NCBI GenBank assembly: GCA_946122785.1
Contig: CAMGYJ010000003.1
Location: 558,001-622,000, forward strand
Reading direction: 5' to 3'
Length of the DNA stretch: 64,000 nt
DNA from: Linum tenue
Taxonomy: Eukaryota > Streptophyta > Magnoliopsida > Malpighiales > Linaceae
How positions within the stretch are numbered: the first letter of the stretch is position 1; each line of letters begins with the position of its first letter. Of the stretch, positions 61,156-64,000 are shown one piece after another. Made by a program: the position numbers and the translations under genes. Under the pieces are notes generated by a model, which was not told the DNA's origin, did not search any database, and was given only the letters and a program-made list of their open reading frames with translations.

Positions 61156-61475
61156 GACCGCACCCCCCAGGGGCGGGCTGGTAATTTTGGCCTGAGCAAA
61201 ACCGCTCCCTCCCGAGGCGTTTTGCTTTTACCTAGGGCTGACCGCATCTCGGCCAAGCGGTCTGCAGTCTTTGGCGCGGATCGCTCCCCTGGCAAGCGTT
61301 CAGCCGCCCGATCGCTCCTCCATCCAACGGCTTGAAAACCGTTCCGCAGCTGGCGCGGATCGCATTGCTGGCATGCGTTTCGTAACGGAGACCGCGCCTC
61401 CAAGATGCGGTTTATATGTAAACCGCATCCTTCAAGTGCGGTTTACTTATAAAACGCATCTTGGAGGTGCGTTCC
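61156..61475. repeat. right subterminal array of palindromes (about 8 units)
   Basis: Same plan as the left array, more degenerate on average (for example ACCGCATCTCGGCCAAGCGG). The best units are at 61380-61475. It mirrors the left array by lying between the terminal inverted repeat and the TATA box of the adjacent gene. Confidence 0.85.
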
Positions 61476-61566
61476 ATAAATATAGGTGCTATTTGTGTCA
61501 ATTTTTTCATATGTGTGCTAGTTTTGTAATTTTTTTTTTTTAGGGTGCTATTATTGGAAAAAACTC

Positions 61567-62823
61567 ATGGCGCCCATCATCTTGTTCCTCACACAGGGTG
61601 TGGTACCTGACAACCAGAAGGAAGCCTGGCGCCTACGCCGCAAAGCCGCCAGATGCTCCATAATCGAGGGGCAACTGTACAAGCGATCCCACACAAGAAC
61701 TTATTTGAGATGCCTCAACGAAGAAGAGAGCAGACAAGCAATCGAGGAGGTGCATGGCGGAACCTGTGGAATGCACGCAGGCGCACGAAGCTTGGAAAAA
61801 ACATTGCTGCGACAGGGGTTGTACTGGCCAACGATGAGGCGTGACACAAAGGCACACGTGGGCGCCTGCCACCAATGCCAGATCCATGCAAACGACATCC
61901 ACATCCCAGCAGCACCCATGCAAGGCAATGTAGGAGCCTGGCCATTCGCCCAATGGGGTATGGACCTTTTGGGCCCTTTCCTAAAGGCCCCTGGTCAAAT
62001 GAAGTACTTAATAGTGGCAGTCGACTACTTCTCCAAATGGATAGAGGCGGAACCTTTGGCGACAGTCACAGAGGCCCAAGTGCGCAAGTTCACCAGGAGG
62101 AACATTTTCACCCGATTTGGCTTGCCTGAGTCCATTGTCACAGATCACGGGAAACAGTTTGATTGCAAGAAATTCGTTGAGTTTTGTGACGATAATGGAG
62201 TGGTGTTGCGTTTCTCTTCGGTAGCCTACCCACAAGCGAATGGTCAAGCGGAGGCGGCCAACAAGAGCATTCTCCATGGTTTACACACACGACTCGCAGG
62301 CGCCAAAGGGAGATGGGTGGAAGAGCTGCCAAGTGTGCTGTGGGCGCATCGCACCACCTACAAAACTGCCACAGGAGAAACACCCTTTGCCCTCACTTAT
62401 GGAAGCGATGCAGTCATTCCGATTGAACTCAACACACCGAGTTACCCCGTGGCCCAGTACGACCCAACTAGCAATGATGAGGCGCGCTCAAATGACTTGG
62501 ACATGGTGGACGAAGTGAGGGAGATAGCGGCGATCCGCCTGGAAAAAATGAAGAGGCAGGTGGCCCGGTACTACAACAAAAAGATGCGCGCCCATGGGAT
62601 CACGGAGGGCGCCCTGGTTTTAAAACGGGACTTTCGACCTGACGCCCGTGAAGGAAAGTTGGCACCAAAATGGAAAGGCCCATATAGAGTCCGAGAGACG
62701 GTAGGACCCAGCACGTTCAAATTAGAACATATTGATGGTCGCGCGGTGAAAAGAACATGGAATGCCCAAAACCTGCGATCGTACTCGGCAGGCGCCACAT
62801 CTGGAAACGACGCCTCGGTTTGA
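61567..62823 (+). CDS. gypsy #2 integrase (pol 3' part)
   Basis: An open frame from the MULE insertion site to TGA at 62821-62823. It has an H-H-C-C zinc region (about residues 62-105; EVHGGTCGMH, GACHQCQ), a catalytic core D-D-E (Asp in GMDLLGPF, Asp in VTDHGKQFD, Glu in NGQAEAANK), W-A-H-R-T-T, and a C-terminal domain (EGALVLKRDF, GPYRVRE, RTWNAQNLRSY). The ATG at 61567 is just the target duplication; the natural frame continues from the pol frame left of the MULE. Unlike element #1 it has no stop codon. Confidence 0.93.
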   Translation: MAPIILFLTQGVVPDNQKEAWRLRRKAARCSIIEGQLYKRSHTRTYLRCLNEEESRQAIEEVHGGTCGMHAGARSLEKTLLRQGLYWPTMRRDTKAHVGACHQCQIHANDIHIPAAPMQGNVGAWPFAQWGMDLLGPFLKAPGQMKYLIVAVDYFSKWIEAEPLATVTEAQVRKFTRRNIFTRFGLPESIVTDHGKQFDCKKFVEFCDDNGVVLRFSSVAYPQANGQAEAANKSILHGLHTRLAGAKGRWVEELPSVLWAHRTTYKTATGETPFALTYGSDAVIPIELNTPSYPVAQYDPTSNDEARSNDLDMVDEVREIAAIRLEKMKRQVARYYNKKMRAHGITEGALVLKRDFRPDAREGKLAPKWKGPYRVRETVGPSTFKLEHIDGRAVKRTWNAQNLRSYSAGATSGNDASV

Positions 62824-63285
62824 GATGAAGTTCTGAAATTGTTTGTTTTATGTTAAGACAAGTATGTACGTCTGATTGTATCGTGACCAAAGCGCCCGAA
62901 AAACAGCGCCGTATTGTGACTAAAGCGCCCAGTTATAGCGCCCCAATAGTGATTTTGTGTTCGGTTTCATGGTTTGGCATGTGGCATAGCAAGTGCCCGG
63001 CAGTACTGAGTTAATTAAAGCGCCGCATTTCGCGCCCACATTGTGTAAAGCGCCCTCACATTGCGCCCTCCTAAAAAACGTAAATGCGCCCAATTTTGTG
63101 CCCGAAACCTCACAGTGGTCTCAAGTCATACGCCCAAAAAACAGTTAAGTCGAACGATAGCAAAAGGAAAGACAAAAGATGGCAAAAGAGGTGCAGAAGT
63201 CTTTATGAAAATAAAGTAACACAAAACACGGAGGTTCAAGGAAAGGGTACAAATAATACAACTGTTAAAGCTAGGCGCCTAAACC
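62824..63285 (+). other. noncoding segment after pol with clustered GCGCC motifs
   Basis: No gene. About a dozen GCGCC/GCGCCC copies occur between 62890 and 63135, separated by AT-rich sequence. It contains the 3' end of pol and the downstream end of the antisense ORF. Confidence 0.6.
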
Positions 63286-63921
63286 CTAATCCGCCCCGGA
63301 AGTGGCATCTTCAGCACCAGGCGCCTTCTGAGAGGGGGAGGCTGGCGCAGATGTCTCGGGCGCCCCACTCGCACCACGAGGGGTCTCCATGCCACCAATC
63401 ACGTACTCGGCCATCTTGGTGAGATCCCAAGTATGATCAGGGTGATCCCGCTGCAGCTTTACCTTCAGGATTTCCAGCCCGGTTAGGATGGCATTGACGC
63501 ACATACCCTTGCCAGTTTCGGACTCCTCAAAGTTGTCCAAGGAACGCCGCAACTCGGAAACCTCCGCCTGAGCTGCTTTCAAGGATTTTTTCGTCTCCTT
63601 GTGGGCGTCCTTCAGCATCTTCTTCTCCTCTTTGAGGATGTCGATCTCGCTGGCCTGGGCGCCTGCCTCCTTTGCCAGGGCCTCTTTCTCCACTTGCAAG
63701 TCAGCCACCTTCTTGCGCTCCTCGTCCAGGGCGCCTTGCAGCCGAGACACCTCCATGGCCGCATTCATCTGGGCCTCCTCACACTCCTTAGCCAGCTGCT
63801 CGCGACGTGCAGTCGCATTCTCCAGATCCAGTTGCAACTGGGAAGCGGAGGAAGAAGCCTCGAGCGCCTCTCGCTTGGTCTCATTGAGACGTCGAGCACC
63901 CCTCTCGGCAAAGAGGAGAAG
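63286..63921 (-). CDS. antisense ORF of gypsy #2, coiled-coil exon
   Basis: A minus-strand open exon from a probable acceptor (TTTGTAG, before 63921) to a stop at 63286-63288. It encodes a long heptad-rich coiled coil (ERGARRLNETKREALEA, CEEAQMNAAMEVSRLQGAL, ADLQVEKEALAKEAG) and a Ser/Ala/Pro-rich tail. Position, strand and composition parallel the last exon of the antisense ORF of element #1 (2445-3110). Upstream exons, including any Transposase_28-like part, would lie beyond the window. Function unknown. Confidence 0.65.
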   Translation of the reverse strand, partial: LLLFAERGARRLNETKREALEASSSASQLQLDLENATARREQLAKECEEAQMNAAMEVSRLQGALDEERKKVADLQVEKEALAKEAGAQASEIDILKEEKKMLKDAHKETKKSLKAAQAEVSELRRSLDNFEESETGKGMCVNAILTGLEILKVKLQRDHPDHTWDLTKMAEYVIGGMETPRGASGAPETSAPASPSQKAPGAEDATSGAD

Positions 63922-64000
63922 CTACAAAGTTCAAACATGAAGAGTCAGAAAGTTGTACAAGTGATGAAAGCGTACAACACACAATCTTGAGAAAACACAA

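Larger units (their letters stand above)
53496..61566. mobile_element. 8,071-bp two-gene MULE (MuDR-type) with PMD gene
   Basis: Terminal inverted repeats start GAGTTTTTTCCA on both sides and extend, with A-run length differences, through an ATTACAAAACTAGCAC block (~50-60 bp). A perfect 9-bp target duplication (ATGGCGCCC) flanks it, and removing the element with one duplication copy rejoins retrotransposon pol in frame. Inside are a left palindrome array (53588-53962), the transposase gene (+, 54350-57367), the PMD gene (-, 57569-60924) and a right palindrome array (61156-61475). The genes are convergent with a ~200-bp gap, as mudrA and mudrB are in maize MuDR. Both genes are open with good splice sites, so it is a candidate autonomous, recently active element. 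Confidence 0.9.
48897..64000 (+). mobile_element. Ty3/gypsy (Tat-type) LTR retrotransposon #2, 5' LTR to antisense ORF
   Basis: Order: 5' LTR (48897-49412), a primer-site-like segment, gag, protease, reverse transcriptase, RNase H, second RNase H, [8.07-kb MULE insertion 53496-61566], integrase, a noncoding stretch, and an antisense spliced ORF. The 3' LTR lies beyond the window. Two RNase H domains between reverse transcriptase and integrase are the hallmark of the Tat lineage. Without the MULE and its extra 9-bp duplication, the visible part is 7.0 kb. Damage is limited to frame changes in gag and after the second RNase H, so it is younger than element #1. Confidence 0.9.

Overview
The window is plant nuclear DNA, very probably from a eudicot. 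It has split genes with GT-AG introns, an F-box family, Ty1/copia and Ty3/gypsy LTR retrotransposons with plant-type domains, Mutator-like (MULE), hAT-like and Harbinger-like DNA transposons, and a LINE. No species-specific gene was recognised. Roughly three quarters of the window is transposon or transposon-derived.

Layout. 1-6097: 3' part of a decayed Tat-type Ty3/gypsy element (+), with RNase H, integrase, an antisense spliced ORF and a 3' LTR. 6525-11560: first copy of a segmental duplication with two F-box genes on the minus strand, both damaged. 11561-18088: the 3' end of an Athila-like element (minus). Its long LTR holds a non-autonomous LTR retrotransposon (11971-16544) carrying a host FtsH-like gene fragment, and that element's 5' LTR holds a MULE (15017-16475). 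18089-21208: an old long-TIR element with a hAT-like insertion, then a Harbinger-like element. 21209-30600: the only long stretch without recognised transposons. It has plausible minus-strand exons of one or two genes I cannot name. 30600-41455: second copy of the duplication, with the best-preserved F-box gene (30787-31985), interrupted by a 4-kb TIR transposon. 41790-42920: LINE reverse-transcriptase remnant. 43475-48761: complete but mutated copia element (minus) whose LTRs end in TA...TA. From 48897 to the window end: a second, younger Tat-type gypsy element (+), split in pol by an 8.07-kb MULE (53496-61566) flanked by a perfect 9-bp target duplication.

That MULE is the most interesting object. 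It has two convergent, apparently intact, spliced genes. One is a MuDR-type transposase (902 aa, D-D-E residues, SWIM finger). The other is a plant mobile domain (PMD/MAIN-like) protein (about 782 aa) in the position that mudrB occupies in maize MuDR. Each end carries an array of about eight or nine imperfect palindromes of the form ACCGCA-N-TGCGGT, lying directly upstream of a TATA box. One intron of each gene carries the same ~177-bp repeat in the same transcriptional sense. A plausible reading (inference) is that the element's own products bind the palindromes and so couple transposition to gene expression.

All gene models come from reading splice signals and frames by eye. Nothing was searched against a database.
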